A stretch of DNA of 64,000 nt from Hyphomonas sp. (GTDB lineage: Bacteria; Pseudomonadota; Alphaproteobacteria; Caulobacterales; Hyphomonadaceae): assembly GCF_022844445.1 (NCBI RefSeq), contig NZ_JALHLS010000016.1:22058-86057 (forward strand), written 5' to 3'. Below, piece by piece: positions 16,900 through 26,183 of this stretch. A program made the translations under genes and the position numbers. Positions within the stretch are counted from its first letter, which is position 1; the number at the start of each line of letters is the position of its first letter. Under the pieces are notes generated by a model. It was not told where the DNA came from. It ran no database searches and was given only the letters and a program-made list of their open reading frames with translations.

Positions 16900-16950
16900 A
16901 TTTGGCGTATTTTATCATTTTATAATATACGTATAATTCCGCATTGCGGA
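16900..16950. promoter_or_regulatory. AT-rich divergent promoter/operator of the sulfide region
   Basis: In a GC-rich genome this stretch is strikingly AT-rich. It contains the perfect palindrome TATACGTATA (16926-16935) within an imperfect longer dyad, and a second dyad CCGCATTGCGG at 16939-16949. It sits between the SQR operon and the RND operon, where a BigR/SqrR-type repressor would act on both. Such a regulator is encoded at the end of the rightward operon. The operator role is inference. Confidence 0.5.
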
Positions 16951-17013
16951 TCGGCGCAGATTGCCACGATCTGCCGGAATGGCCGTGAAAGCCTCGATTG
17001 ACGGGAGTGAGCG

Positions 17014-18081
17014 ATGAACAAGCAGGACAGGAACATGCGGGTTCGCAGCCCTTCCAATCCACCCCTCAGGCCCAACGCCTCGTCCGGGATTGCGCGGCAC
17101 GGCTGGATTTCGGCGGCGGCCCTGCTGTTTGCTTTCCCCGGCCTCGTCCAGGCTCAAACGATAACGGTCGAAGAATCGGTCGTCATTGACTACCGCCCGG
17201 TGATTGCGCGGATCGAGGCAGGCGACACGGCGACCGCCCGGTCCCGGCTGCAAGGCGTGGTAACCCGGCTCAATGTCGTGGAAGGCCAGATCGTGAAAGC
17301 CGGCGACCTTGTGGCCGTCGTCACAGATAGCACCCTGTCTCCCCAGCTCGCCGCGCTCGGCTCGAACATCGAGGGCTTGAAGTCGCAGGTGAAGCAGTCC
17401 GAAAACGACATCACGCGCAACGAGGGCCTGCTCGCACAGGGCTTCTATCCGAGGGCCCGCCTGGATGAGGAGAAGACCTCTCTCGATGTCCTGAAGCGAA
17501 GCCTTGCGTCCGCCGAGGCAGAACGGCGCGCGCTGTCGGCCCGCGAAGCAGAGGGGCGTATCCTGGCGCCGGCCAATGCGCATGTAACCGATGTCAATGT
17601 GGTCCGCGGATCCGTCGTCTCACCCGGAGATGTGCTGGCAAGCTTTGCAACCGTGAACGGTGTTGTCCGGCTCGCGCTGCCCGAACGCCACGCCGCGACC
17701 CTCACGGAAGGCGAGTCGATTTCCCTGCGTCTCCCCTCTCGCTCGGACGTGATCCGGACCGCAACGATCATCAAGATCTATCCGGAACTGAAGCAAGGCT
17801 CGGTGATCGCCGATGCCAAGGTTGAGGGGGGGCTCACGGCCCTGTTCGGTGAGCGTGTCGACGTGCTCGCGCCGGTCGGAGAGCGCCGTGCGGTGCGGAT
17901 TCCCAAGGATTATGTATCGACCCGTTTCGGGGTCGATTTCGTCCGGGTCCAGGTGGGCGAACGGTTCATCGATGCACCGGTCGCCCTGGCCGCGCCGCTG
18001 GTGGATGCAGCCGGGCAGTTCGAAATTCTCTCGGGCCTGAAGCCGGGTGACCGGATCGAGAAGCCGGAACAACGCCCATGA
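17014..18081 (+). CDS. RND efflux periplasmic adaptor (membrane fusion protein)
   Basis: A 355-residue protein with an N-terminal signal segment (about residues 30-48, ending VQAQ). The half-lipoyl motif ARSRLQGVVTRLNVVEGQIVKAGD is followed by a coiled-coil hairpin (about 105-170), the second lipoyl half (GRILAPANAHVTDVNVVRG) and a beta-barrel domain. These are the parts of HlyD/AcrA adaptors that link an inner-membrane pump to an outer-membrane channel. GGGAG precedes the ATG. It overlaps the pump gene by four bases. No outer-membrane factor is encoded nearby. Confidence 0.9.
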   Translation: MNKQDRNMRVRSPSNPPLRPNASSGIARHGWISAAALLFAFPGLVQAQTITVEESVVIDYRPVIARIEAGDTATARSRLQGVVTRLNVVEGQIVKAGDLVAVVTDSTLSPQLAALGSNIEGLKSQVKQSENDITRNEGLLAQGFYPRARLDEEKTSLDVLKRSLASAEAERRALSAREAEGRILAPANAHVTDVNVVRGSVVSPGDVLASFATVNGVVRLALPERHAATLTEGESISLRLPSRSDVIRTATIIKIYPELKQGSVIADAKVEGGLTALFGERVDVLAPVGERRAVRIPKDYVSTRFGVDFVRVQVGERFIDAPVALAAPLVDAAGQFEILSGLKPGDRIEKPEQRP

Positions 18082-21000
18082 AAACCGACCTTTCCGGCGG
18101 GATCACGCGCGCGACCATCCGCTCGCCCCTGACACCGCTCTTCCTTCTGTCGGCGCTGGCTGTTGGCCTGATCGCCCTGCTCTCGATCCCGCGGGAGGAA
18201 GAGCCGCAGATTTCGGTTCCGATGGTCGACATGATGGTGTCGGCGCCAGGCCTCAGGGCAGCAGACGCGGTCGAGCAGGTGACAAAGCCGCTCGAGAGCA
18301 TCCTGATGGCGATCCCGGATGTGGAGCATGTCTATTCCCAGACCCGGGATGACGGCGCGCTGGTCACAGCGCGATTTGCCGTGGGTACGGATGCGGACAA
18401 TGCCATCCTGCGGGTCCACGAGAAGATTCGGGCGAATCTCGACAGCATTCCCTATGACGTTCCCATGCCGCTCGTGGTCGGACGCGGCATCAATGATGTT
18501 CCTATCGTCACGCTGACACTTTCCCCGGACGCGTCGACGGGTAACATCTGGAACGATACCGCCCTGCGGATGCTCGCCGACGAGCTGCGCAACGAACTCA
18601 CAAAGGTAAAGGATGTCGGCCTGACCGACGTGATCGGCGGGCGGGCGCTGGAACTTCGGATCGAGCCCGATGTCCAGGCCTTGTCGGCGCAGGGCGTTTC
18701 CTTGCAGACCCTGGTGCAGAGCGTGACTGCGGCCGCCGCTGCGCTGCCTTCGGGACGGGCACACCAGGACGGCCAGTCGCTGATCATACAGGCCGGAGAC
18801 CGCGTGAACGCGGTTCATGAACTCGAACGCCTTCAGATCCGGGGCGCCGGCGGACGGGTCGTCTATCTCAGCGACGTCGCCAATGTCCGCGTGACCGGCG
18901 CCGAAACAGATTCCCGCGTCTGGACGATCCAGCCGGATGAGACAGGGAGCCTGGACGCAAGGCCCGCTGTGACCGTCACCCTCGCCAAGCGCCCCGGGGC
19001 GAACGCCGTCGTGGTAGCGCAGGCCGTCCTTGACCGGCTGGCCTCCCTCAAAGGCCCGTTGATCCCTGAAGGCGTGAACGTCGAGGTCACGCGCGACTAC
19101 GGCGCGACAGCCAACCACAAGGCCAACGAACTCCTGTTCCATCTCGGGCTCGCAACCGTCTCGATCGTGGTTCTGATCGCGTTCAGCATCGGATGGCGTG
19201 AGGCGCTCGTGACGCTGATTGTCATTCCGACAACCATCCTGCTGACTTTGTTTGCGTCGATAATGATGGGCTACACCATCAACCGGGTGAGCCTGTTCGC
19301 GCTGATCTTCGCCATCGGCATTCTTGTCGACGATGCCATCGTGATCATCGAGAACATCGCCCGACATTGGGCCATGAACGATGGGCGCGGACGCACCGAA
19401 GCCGCCATCGACGCGGTCACCGAAGTCGGCAACCCGACCGTCATCGCCACCCTGACCGTGATCGCGGCGCTCCTGCCGATGATGTTCGTATCCGGACTGA
19501 TGGGCCCGTACATGGCGCCCATTCCGGCGAATGCGTCGGCGGCCATGGTTTTCTCCTTCTTTGTTGCGGTCGGCATCGCGCCCTGGCTGATGATGAAAAT
19601 CGTCAGCAGCGCGCCGGCTAGCGGCGGAGAACACGCGCACGCAGGCGAGACACGCCTTAGCGGCTTCTACCGCCGGATTGCATCACCCGTGGTCGCGTCC
19701 CGGAAGAATGCCTGGACATTCCTGATTGTGGTGGGGGTCGCAACGCTCCTGTCGCTGTCGCTGTTCTTTACGCGGGCCGTACCTGTCAAACTGCTCCCCT
19801 TCGATAACAAGTCCGAAGTCCAGGTCATCGTCGACCTGCCGGAAGGCGCCGCGCTTGAAGATACCGAGCGTGCGCTGCTGGCACTGGCGGACGCGATTGC
19901 GCCCGTCGAGGAAGTGAAGACGATACAGGCTTATGCCGGCACGGCTGCGCCGTTCAATTTCAACGGCCTCGTACGCCACTATTTCCTGCGCGCCAGCCCG
20001 GAGCTCGGAGACCTCCAGGTGAACCTCACCAAGAAGGAAGAGCGCAGCCGTGCGAGCCATGAGATTGCGCTGGAACTGCGCGAGCGTGTGTCGGGCGTGC
20101 CCCTGCCGGAAGGCGCACGGGTGAAAGTGGTCGAAGTGCCTCCCGGCCCTCCCGTCATCTCAACCCTCATGGCCGAAATCTACGGCCCGACGCCTGAAGC
20201 ACGTCGCAAGACAGCGGCCATCATCGAACAGTTTTTCGTCGAGACCGACTTCATCGTCGACGTCGACAATTCGATCGGGGAGTCTGCGCCGCGCCTGACC
20301 TTCGGAATAGACGAGCCGAGCGCTGCTGATGCCGGCGTGCTGCAGTCCGACATTCTCGACACGATCAACCTGGCCTTTCACGGACAGACAGTCGGCGTCT
20401 CGCCGCGCGGCGAGGGCCGTGACCCGCTCAACATCCGTGTCTACCTGCCGCGCTCGGAGCGCAGCTGGTCGCAGCAGACGGCAGCAACGCCGGTGCCGCG
20501 CCGGCTTGCCGGGACAGATGCGTCACCCGCAGAACTCGGCGAACTCGTGGACCTGCATGAGGAAGCCGGATCCCTCACCATATTCCGGCGCGACGGCCAC
20601 TTTGCCGACATGGTCCTTGGCGAACTCGCCGGACGCTTTGAAGCGCCGATTTACGGCATGTTCGAGATCGAAGCTCGCATCAAGGCATTCGACTGGGCGG
20701 CTGAAGGCCTCGAGATGCCCTCGGTCAGCCTCTATGGTCAGCCAGCAGATGAAACGCGCACCAGCCTGCTGTGGGACGGCGAATGGGAAGTGACCTATGT
20801 AACCTTCCGTGACATGGGCCTCGCCTTCGGTGTCGCGCTGATCGGGATATATATCCTCGTGGTTGCCCAGTTCGGCACGTTCCGTGTCCCGCTCATCATC
20901 CTGACGCCCGTTCCGCTGACGCTCATCGGCATCATGATCGGTCACTGGCTGTTCGGCGCGGCCTTCACGGCGACATCAATGATCGGCTTCATCGCCCTGG

Positions 21001-21356
21001 CCGGCATCATCGTGCGCAACTCCATCCTCCTGGTGGATTTCATCCGGCACAGGAGCGATGATCACACGCCCTTGCGGGACGTGCTTCTGGACGCGGGCGC
21101 GATCCGGTTCAAGCCGATCGTACTGACGGCCGTGGCCGCCATGATCGGGGCCGCCGTGATCCTGACAGACCCGATCTTCCAGGGGCTCGCAATCTCCCTT
21201 CTGTTCGGGCTCGCCTCATCCACGGCCCTGACCGTGCTCGTGATCCCTGCAATTTATGTTGCCTTGCGAGGCCCGGACTGGTTACCCGTCAAGCCGACAT
21301 CAACCGATACCCCAGCCGCCACAGGAGACGGGCTTGCCGACGCGATCGAAGCATGA
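18078..21356 (+). CDS. RND efflux pump permease (AcrB/MdtB superfamily)
   Basis: A 1092-residue pump with two repeats of a large periplasmic loop and six membrane helices. The proton-relay aspartates are in IGILVDDAIVIIENIARHW. The second half repeats the arrangement (FIALAGIIVRNSILLVDFIRH). Small-molecule RND pumps (HAE1-like) export hydrophobic compounds. This one is of the group often annotated as an efflux permease without known substrate. Co-transcription with an adaptor and an ArsR repressor facing an SQR operon suggests export linked to sulfur or electrophile stress. Confidence 0.92.
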   Translation: MKTDLSGGITRATIRSPLTPLFLLSALAVGLIALLSIPREEEPQISVPMVDMMVSAPGLRAADAVEQVTKPLESILMAIPDVEHVYSQTRDDGALVTARFAVGTDADNAILRVHEKIRANLDSIPYDVPMPLVVGRGINDVPIVTLTLSPDASTGNIWNDTALRMLADELRNELTKVKDVGLTDVIGGRALELRIEPDVQALSAQGVSLQTLVQSVTAAAAALPSGRAHQDGQSLIIQAGDRVNAVHELERLQIRGAGGRVVYLSDVANVRVTGAETDSRVWTIQPDETGSLDARPAVTVTLAKRPGANAVVVAQAVLDRLASLKGPLIPEGVNVEVTRDYGATANHKANELLFHLGLATVSIVVLIAFSIGWREALVTLIVIPTTILLTLFASIMMGYTINRVSLFALIFAIGILVDDAIVIIENIARHWAMNDGRGRTEAAIDAVTEVGNPTVIATLTVIAALLPMMFVSGLMGPYMAPIPANASAAMVFSFFVAVGIAPWLMMKIVSSAPASGGEHAHAGETRLSGFYRRIASPVVASRKNAWTFLIVVGVATLLSLSLFFTRAVPVKLLPFDNKSEVQVIVDLPEGAALEDTERALLALADAIAPVEEVKTIQAYAGTAAPFNFNGLVRHYFLRASPELGDLQVNLTKKEERSRASHEIALELRERVSGVPLPEGARVKVVEVPPGPPVISTLMAEIYGPTPEARRKTAAIIEQFFVETDFIVDVDNSIGESAPRLTFGIDEPSAADAGVLQSDILDTINLAFHGQTVGVSPRGEGRDPLNIRVYLPRSERSWSQQTAATPVPRRLAGTDASPAELGELVDLHEEAGSLTIFRRDGHFADMVLGELAGRFEAPIYGMFEIEARIKAFDWAAEGLEMPSVSLYGQPADETRTSLLWDGEWEVTYVTFRDMGLAFGVALIGIYILVVAQFGTFRVPLIILTPVPLTLIGIMIGHWLFGAAFTATSMIGFIALAGIIVRNSILLVDFIRHRSDDHTPLRDVLLDAGAIRFKPIVLTAVAAMIGAAVILTDPIFQGLAISLLFGLASSTALTVLVIPAIYVALRGPDWLPVKPTSTDTPAATGDGLADAIEA

Positions 21357-21675
21357 ATTTGACGGCGCACTCGAAATCGTCTCGAGCCGCGCCTCAGAAG
21401 CCGCAAGCACGCTCAAGGCAATGGCGAGCGAGACGCGGCTCATGATCCTCTGCGCCCTGAGTGCCGGGGAGCTGCCTGTCCATAAACTTGCCGAGATAAC
21501 AGGCCAGTCGCAGTCGGCGGTCTCCCAGCATCTGTCCAAACTGCGTGCGGCAGGCCTTGTTGAGAGCCGGCGTGATGGCCAGACCATCCACTATCGATCC
21601 TGCGCCGGGATTGCCCGCGATGTGATTGATACGCTGTGCCATCACTTTACGGGAACGCCTCCGCAAGCGGGATGA
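21334..21675 (+). CDS. ArsR-family repressor, BigR/SqrR-like persulfide sensor candidate
   Basis: A 113-residue winged-helix protein. The recognition region VHKLAEITGQSQSAVSQHLSKL is followed by RRDGQTIHYRS. Cys40 (in LMILCALS) and Cys102 (in DTLCHHF) sit where SqrR/BigR/YgaV proteins have the two cysteines that form a tetrasulfide on exposure to persulfides; Cys90 is additional. The metal-binding motif of classical ArsR is absent. The start is probably TTG at 21334 with GGAG six bases ahead, overlapping the pump gene. It presumably represses its own operon and the divergent SQR operon. Confidence 0.8.
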   Translation: MPTRSKHEFDGALEIVSSRASEAASTLKAMASETRLMILCALSAGELPVHKLAEITGQSQSAVSQHLSKLRAAGLVESRRDGQTIHYRSCAGIARDVIDTLCHHFTGTPPQAG

Positions 21676-21727
21676 CTGGAGACGCCGGGCGCCCGGCACA
21701 GGTGCTGGAAGATGCCCTTGGGCAATT

Positions 21728-23035
21728 TCAGGCAAACAGCTCACGGCGCTGGGCGCGCGCGATGCGAAGTATATCCGCTTCGGGAACGCCTGCGTCCTGC
21801 GCGAAGCGGCGCCAGGCGCGAACCGCAGCGGACACATCGGACAGGATCGCTTTCGCCCTGGTCCGCTTGACGCCGCCCACGCCGGCAAAGGTCATGAGGT
21901 CTTCGGCCTCGAACCCATCCCTCTTCCCGTTGAGGCTCATCTGGTGCTGGCCCGTCCAGACACCGGAGGGATTATAGGAATAGGCCATGTCAAAAGCCGG
22001 CGAGAGGCGCCAGGCCCCGTTGCGGTCCATGAGGAAGGCGATGTTCTTGACGTGATCGTCCTGGTTGCGGGCGACAACATTGAAGAACGTCCTGCGCACC
22101 TGCCGCTCGATATCTGCCATGGGCAGCCCGAGGCGCCGGATTGCCTGGAGCGCCTGCTCATAGGCGTAACCGCCCGCGATGTTGAAGTCATAATGCATGA
22201 GCGCCCCGAGCGACTGCATGTGCAGCTTGCGTCCCGTGTCGGTGCGGTCGAAACGCTTCGTCATGAAATGGGCGCGGCCGCCTTCTTCGTGCAGGCGGCA
22301 CAGTTCCATGTCGATTCCAGCATCAAGCGCCATCAGGTAGTAGGCATACTCGATCCGTCCGAACCCCTGCGGGTCAGCAACTTCCCGGTCCCGGTTACCG
22401 TGCACCCCGTCAAACTTCATCAGCCAGTGGCTGAAGCCGCCGCCTGCCGGGGCCTGGCCGGAGCGAAACGCACCGGTCTGCGGGTTCCAGGCGAGGACGG
22501 CCTTGGCGCGCGCGCCGCCTGCAGAGGTGCCCACCCGCAGGATGTCTTCGATCGCCTGCTGGTCATCGACGCCTGCGAGCTTGCCTTCAAGCGCGATCCG
22601 GTCATCGAGGACGCGGTTCGCAAGATCAACCAGCGCCCCGATTTCGACCGGGCGCGAGGCCGTGGGCGCCTCGCTGATCAGCGGCTTGAACTCAAGGGCG
22701 CCCATGCCGCGGGTGCCGGTATAGCAGAGGCGCTCCACAGGCGTGAAACTCCCGGGCTCGCGTCCGCGCCGGGACAGCCAGGCATTGATCAGTGTACTGC
22801 CGAACTTGTCCGGCAGGCTGTCGGCCAGCAGGCCCGGCAATCCTTTGAACGTCTCCCGCGACAGCGACGGAAATTCGTAGGGCGCATCGGACAAGGGCAT
22901 CATCAGGGGCGCTACTTCGATGCCGGACCGGGAGAATTCCGGGGTGTACTGGAAGACGCCGATGCCGCGCCCGGCAAGCCAGGTGACAGCGCCGATATCG
23001 CTGCCCCAGAGAATGACGCGGGCAGTATCCGTCAT
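21728..23035 (-). CDS. hipA: HipA-family toxin serine/threonine kinase
   Basis: A 435-residue HipA protein. The N-terminal subdomain (VILWGSDIGAVTW) is followed by FKGLPGLLADSLPDKFG, the GMGALEFKP motif and FMTKRFDR. The catalytic NQDDHVKNIAFL and metal-binding SPAFDMAYSYNPSG complete the kinase. HipA toxins phosphorylate aminoacyl-tRNA synthetases (GltX in E. coli) and induce dormancy. The start overlaps the hipB stop by four bases (ATGA), the usual hipBA arrangement. All kinase motifs appear intact. Confidence 0.92.
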   Translation of the reverse strand: MTDTARVILWGSDIGAVTWLAGRGIGVFQYTPEFSRSGIEVAPLMMPLSDAPYEFPSLSRETFKGLPGLLADSLPDKFGSTLINAWLSRRGREPGSFTPVERLCYTGTRGMGALEFKPLISEAPTASRPVEIGALVDLANRVLDDRIALEGKLAGVDDQQAIEDILRVGTSAGGARAKAVLAWNPQTGAFRSGQAPAGGGFSHWLMKFDGVHGNRDREVADPQGFGRIEYAYYLMALDAGIDMELCRLHEEGGRAHFMTKRFDRTDTGRKLHMQSLGALMHYDFNIAGGYAYEQALQAIRRLGLPMADIERQVRRTFFNVVARNQDDHVKNIAFLMDRNGAWRLSPAFDMAYSYNPSGVWTGQHQMSLNGKRDGFEAEDLMTFAGVGGVKRTRAKAILSDVSAAVRAWRRFAQDAGVPEADILRIARAQRRELFA

Positions 23036-23391
23036 TGTCCGCTCCCTTCGTCGCCCCACTTCCATTCGGTGGGCGCAGCGCGTTTGCCGCTGGCACGCCG
23101 GCGCTCTGCGCCGTCCAGCCGGACCCGCTCCACAGGCCGGACAGCCGGATCGGGGAGCAAGGCGGCGAGATGGTCGGCCAGGTTCAGCGCCTGCATGATG
23201 CGCAGGAAGGAATCGAGGGATATCGGCTTGCCATCGGCGAGCCGCGTCAGCGTGCTGCGGGACACGCCCGCCTCGGCGGCAAGCTCGGCCTGGCTGATAT
23301 TGCGGCTGAGCCGGATTTCATCGAGCCGTTGGCACAGGGCTTCGATGATGGCTTGGCTCGACGCCGTCGAGAAATCCACCTTATGCGTCAC
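23032..23391 (-). CDS. hipB: HipB-like XRE antitoxin
   Basis: A 119-residue protein. The helix-turn-helix RLSRNISQAELAAEAGVSRS then TLTRLADGKPISLDSFLRIM is XRE type. A basic C-terminal tail follows. It would neutralise HipA and repress the operon by binding upstream repeats. The tail is longer than in E. coli HipB and has no known role. Confidence 0.88.
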   Translation of the reverse strand: MTHKVDFSTASSQAIIEALCQRLDEIRLSRNISQAELAAEAGVSRSTLTRLADGKPISLDSFLRIMQALNLADHLAALLPDPAVRPVERVRLDGAERRRASGKRAAPTEWKWGDEGSGQ

Positions 23392-23706
23392 TCTTGAAGC
23401 CCAATCATCGAAACCAAGCGTTATTGCATCATTTATAAAGCACTATCTCACCTAAAAGGACAATACGATAATGCGTCTATTTTGATGCAAAAAGTAGTTA
23501 TTGGCCATTAATGCGTGACTAATGAAGCGTTGCACCACACGGGCCCAATCCACTCACGCGCCCTTTGACGCCCCTGGGCGCAGACAGGGACATGGATCGG
23601 ATACCCGGAAATCCCACCCGGCCGATCCTGCCCGGTCGCACTCTAGCTGCCGGCGAAAAAAGATGTCGTCTCCGCCTTGGCCGGGCAGCCCGCCAGCCAC
23701 ACCCAG
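23392..23706 (-). promoter_or_regulatory. hipBA control region with repeated TAATGCGT-type motifs
   Basis: This AT-rich stretch upstream of hipB contains TAATGCGT at 23469-23476 and again at 23509-23516, forty bases apart. A related TATTGCAT lies at 23422-23429 and TTGATGCAA at 23482-23490. Repeats of this sort are typical HipB operators. The rest, up to the PhyH stop at 23707, shows no gene or obvious terminator. Confidence 0.35.
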
Positions 23707-24705
23707 CTAGCTGTCTTCCGGCAGCCTGAACAAATCGGCCAGCCGCATCTGCGGCCATGGCTTCGGCCACACAACAGGATAGTCCGCCGCAAACAGGCGG
23801 TCCCCATCCTTCAGGGTGTGCGAGACGCCCACCTGCGCGATTGCGCCCGGCCGGTCAAAGTAGCGCGCCCGGTCTCCGCAATACCGCAGCGACACCGCCC
23901 GCCGCCAGCTGCCTGTCGGATTGCCACCTGCTCCGTGCACGGTTTTCACGTGGTGGATGATCACATCACCGGGCTCCACGTCGAACGACACAATGTCATA
24001 CTTTTCCGGCGCACCTTCTATGTCCGGGCAGCGTTTCTCCGGTGAAGAGGCAAAAGGTGTCTGCGAGACGAACACGTTAGGTGCATAGGTCTCGCCCCAA
24101 AGGTGCGATCCGCGCACATACTGCATGACCCCGTTCTCGAGGGTTGCCGGATCGAGCGGAATCCAGACCACGACACACTGGTCGCCTTCGATCTGGAAGT
24201 AGGCGAGGTCTTGGTGGAACGCCGTCTTCTGGCGCGTATGCGGCGCCTTCACAAACGTCGTGTCTTCCCAGAAATTGACGTAGGCCGCGTCCATCAGATG
24301 GGCGGCGATCTCCGGCAACGCGGAATCGAACGCGACCTGGCGCACGCCGCGGTCATGCTTCCATGCGGCAACATCATAGAAGAACATCCCTTCGCCGTGA
24401 TCCCCGGGCGCTTCCTGCAAGGGACGCGCCCAGGCATCCGCGCGCACCATGTCCTTCATCCGCCTCATGTCGAACCTGTCGGCGGCGCCGGTCTCGACCG
24501 GCCGGCCTTCGTCCCAGACCTGCCGCGCCAGCGCTTCAAAATCATAGCCCGTCCTCGAAACGCCCAAGGCCGCAATCTGGCGATCTACGGCGCCCCTCAG
24601 GTGACTGATCTCTTCCGGTGTCAGCGCATCCCGAAGGCAGAGGACGCCGTCCCTTATGAAAGCGTCGTAGTCAGCGCCCGATACCCGTCCGTTGAACGCC
24701 GGCAT
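23707..24705 (-). CDS. PhyH-family Fe(II)/2-oxoglutarate dioxygenase
   Basis: A 332-residue phytanoyl-CoA-dioxygenase-like protein. The iron triad is visible as H164-x-D166 in TAFHQDLAYF and a distal histidine in VKTVHGAGGN (about H257). An arginine in SWRRAVSLRY is placed to bind 2-oxoglutarate. Its ATG shares one base with the stop of the AHL synthase gene, so translation is coupled. PhyH genes next to luxI have been noted in sphingomonads (from memory). The substrate may be the acyl-homoserine lactone or its acyl donor, but this is inference. Confidence 0.85.
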   Translation of the reverse strand: MPAFNGRVSGADYDAFIRDGVLCLRDALTPEEISHLRGAVDRQIAALGVSRTGYDFEALARQVWDEGRPVETGAADRFDMRRMKDMVRADAWARPLQEAPGDHGEGMFFYDVAAWKHDRGVRQVAFDSALPEIAAHLMDAAYVNFWEDTTFVKAPHTRQKTAFHQDLAYFQIEGDQCVVVWIPLDPATLENGVMQYVRGSHLWGETYAPNVFVSQTPFASSPEKRCPDIEGAPEKYDIVSFDVEPGDVIIHHVKTVHGAGGNPTGSWRRAVSLRYCGDRARYFDRPGAIAQVGVSHTLKDGDRLFAADYPVVWPKPWPQMRLADLFRLPEDS

Positions 24706-25358
24706 CAGACGGCCCTCTCGAACTGAGCGGCGATTTTCGGCGCCATATAGGCTGCCACGATCGCCTCGGCATTCCGGAGCCGGTCAAGCTGGCGGTCCAG
24801 CGTTGCGAGATCGATCTGAGAGACTGCGGCAATCCAGGCCCAGTCGCCTTCGCTGCGCCGCGGCAGGCCCAGGGGTTCGGTCCTCCAGACCTTCTGGACA
24901 AGATTGTAGAACTTCTGGTGAGTAAGCCAGCTGAGACGCGTTATTCCGTGGTCGATACAATAGACCGTCAGCCCGATTCCGAGCCGGCACCTGACCTCGA
25001 AATCCTCGACCGGGTCGCGGAACTTAGAACGCTCCGTCACGTAGCGGGAGCATTCCCAGACATCCGGGCCAACCGGCCAGGGCTGCAGGTCGCAATAGTC
25101 GGCGAAGAGATCGCTCAGCATGTGCGGCTGCGTCGTCGGATTGAGGCGCACGCAGGCGACCACCTCGCCGTCTTCATTCTGTACAAGGACATAAGCCGTC
25201 TCGTCGGTATCAAACTGGTCGGCTTCGAAACCGGCGCGGCTTCCCGGTATCTCCCACCCCCATTCGCAGACAACGACCCGGTGGCGCATCTCATGCATCG
25301 CCTGGATGAGTCCGGCATGCTGACTTCGGCTGCCCGGAGAAATGATCTTGAACATCAA
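24705..25358 (-). CDS. Acyl-homoserine-lactone synthase (LuxI family)
   Basis: A 217-residue protein. The LuxI invariant residues can be placed: Arg25 in EMRHRVVV, Trp35 in CEWGWEIP, the aspartates in FEADQFDTDETAY, Arg71 in ACVRLNPT, and Glu102 and Arg105 in WECSRYV. It makes an N-acyl-homoserine lactone from S-adenosylmethionine and an acyl-ACP or acyl-CoA. The acyl chain cannot be predicted. It lies downstream of a luxR gene with a short inverted repeat between them and is coupled to the PhyH dioxygenase. Confidence 0.93.
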   Translation of the reverse strand: MMFKIISPGSRSQHAGLIQAMHEMRHRVVVCEWGWEIPGSRAGFEADQFDTDETAYVLVQNEDGEVVACVRLNPTTQPHMLSDLFADYCDLQPWPVGPDVWECSRYVTERSKFRDPVEDFEVRCRLGIGLTVYCIDHGITRLSWLTHQKFYNLVQKVWRTEPLGLPRRSEGDWAWIAAVSQIDLATLDRQLDRLRNAEAIVAAYMAPKIAAQFERAV

Positions 25359-25410
25359 ACTGCCTCCCTTTCGGCAGGCCGAATGTGCGCGCCATACGTC
25401 TGCGCGTAAT

Positions 25411-25426
25411 GTCCCCTTTCAGGGAC
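25411..25426 (-). promoter_or_regulatory. lux-box-like inverted repeat before the AHL synthase gene
   Basis: GTCCC and GGGAC arms are separated by six bases, centred about 60 bases upstream of the synthase start and just after the luxR stop. No T-run follows, which argues against a terminator. The position and size fit a LuxR-type operator that gives positive feedback on synthase expression. Confidence 0.45.
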
Positions 25427-25429
25427 TTG

Positions 25430-26158
25430 TCATGGAAAGATGAGATGGCGCGCGATTGCAGTCGCAACGATATGGGCCCTGTTGACCGCTTGGAGCTTGG
25501 TCCCTGCCCGCCCCAGCGTCTTCTTGACCGTGTCCTCCTCGACGCCAAGTATCCTTGCAATTTCCCAGTTCGACTTGCCGGCTGCCGCAAACTGGACGCA
25601 CTCGGTCTCGCGGCAGGAAAGCTCAGCGAGCCTCTGGTAGGGAAAGGGACCGAGCATCGCTTCAAGATGGTAGTAGGCTGTCTGGCATACGATCTCGAGT
25701 TCAGAAACCTGGAGTACCGACAGCTCCGTCTTGCAAGGGCCGCCCAGTGAGACGCCGCCCGATATGCTCTGCAAAGCGTGCATCGGAAACATCATCCCGT
25801 GGGTGATGCCGTAGTCATGGACCATGTCGACGACCCTGCGGCCCATGCTGGAGGCATGCGCCCGCGCCTCGGCCCAGGTGAACGGGCGTTTGGAGCGCAG
25901 GGCGCAGAGCGCGATCGGATCATGCAGGATCGCCATCTGGCTGCGCCGGCGGGCTTGCAGCTCCTCGGGCCAGTCCGAGACATAGAGGATGTCCTTGAGC
26001 GGCACATTGGCCGGATTGACGAGCTGGCCAAGGAAGATCCGCTCGAACCCATACCCTTCTATGAACGAGGACAGCGCAGCGATCGTGGCCCTCGGCGTTT
26101 CGGCCGAGTTGATCGACCGGATCGCCGCAAGGACAGCAGAACCATCATAGTCGCGCAT
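25430..26158 (-). CDS. LuxR-family quorum-sensing regulator
   Basis: A 242-residue protein. An N-terminal autoinducer-binding domain (about 10-165; VSDWPEEL, ILHDPIALCALRSKRPFTW) keeps the signature tryptophans and aspartate, but the usual tyrosine after the first tryptophan is not evident. The C-terminal LuxR helix-turn-helix (about 175-240) reads LSCRETECVQFAAAGKSNWE followed by IARILGVEEDTVKKTLGRAG. AGGAG is seven bases before the ATG. It is the cognate regulator for the adjacent AHL synthase and might also act on the nearby lasso locus. Confidence 0.92.
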   Translation of the reverse strand: MRDYDGSAVLAAIRSINSAETPRATIAALSSFIEGYGFERIFLGQLVNPANVPLKDILYVSDWPEELQARRRSQMAILHDPIALCALRSKRPFTWAEARAHASSMGRRVVDMVHDYGITHGMMFPMHALQSISGGVSLGGPCKTELSVLQVSELEIVCQTAYYHLEAMLGPFPYQRLAELSCRETECVQFAAAGKSNWEIARILGVEEDTVKKTLGRAGTKLQAVNRAHIVATAIARHLIFP

Positions 26159-26183
26159 GCGCCTGCTCCTGTGCCAGCCATGA

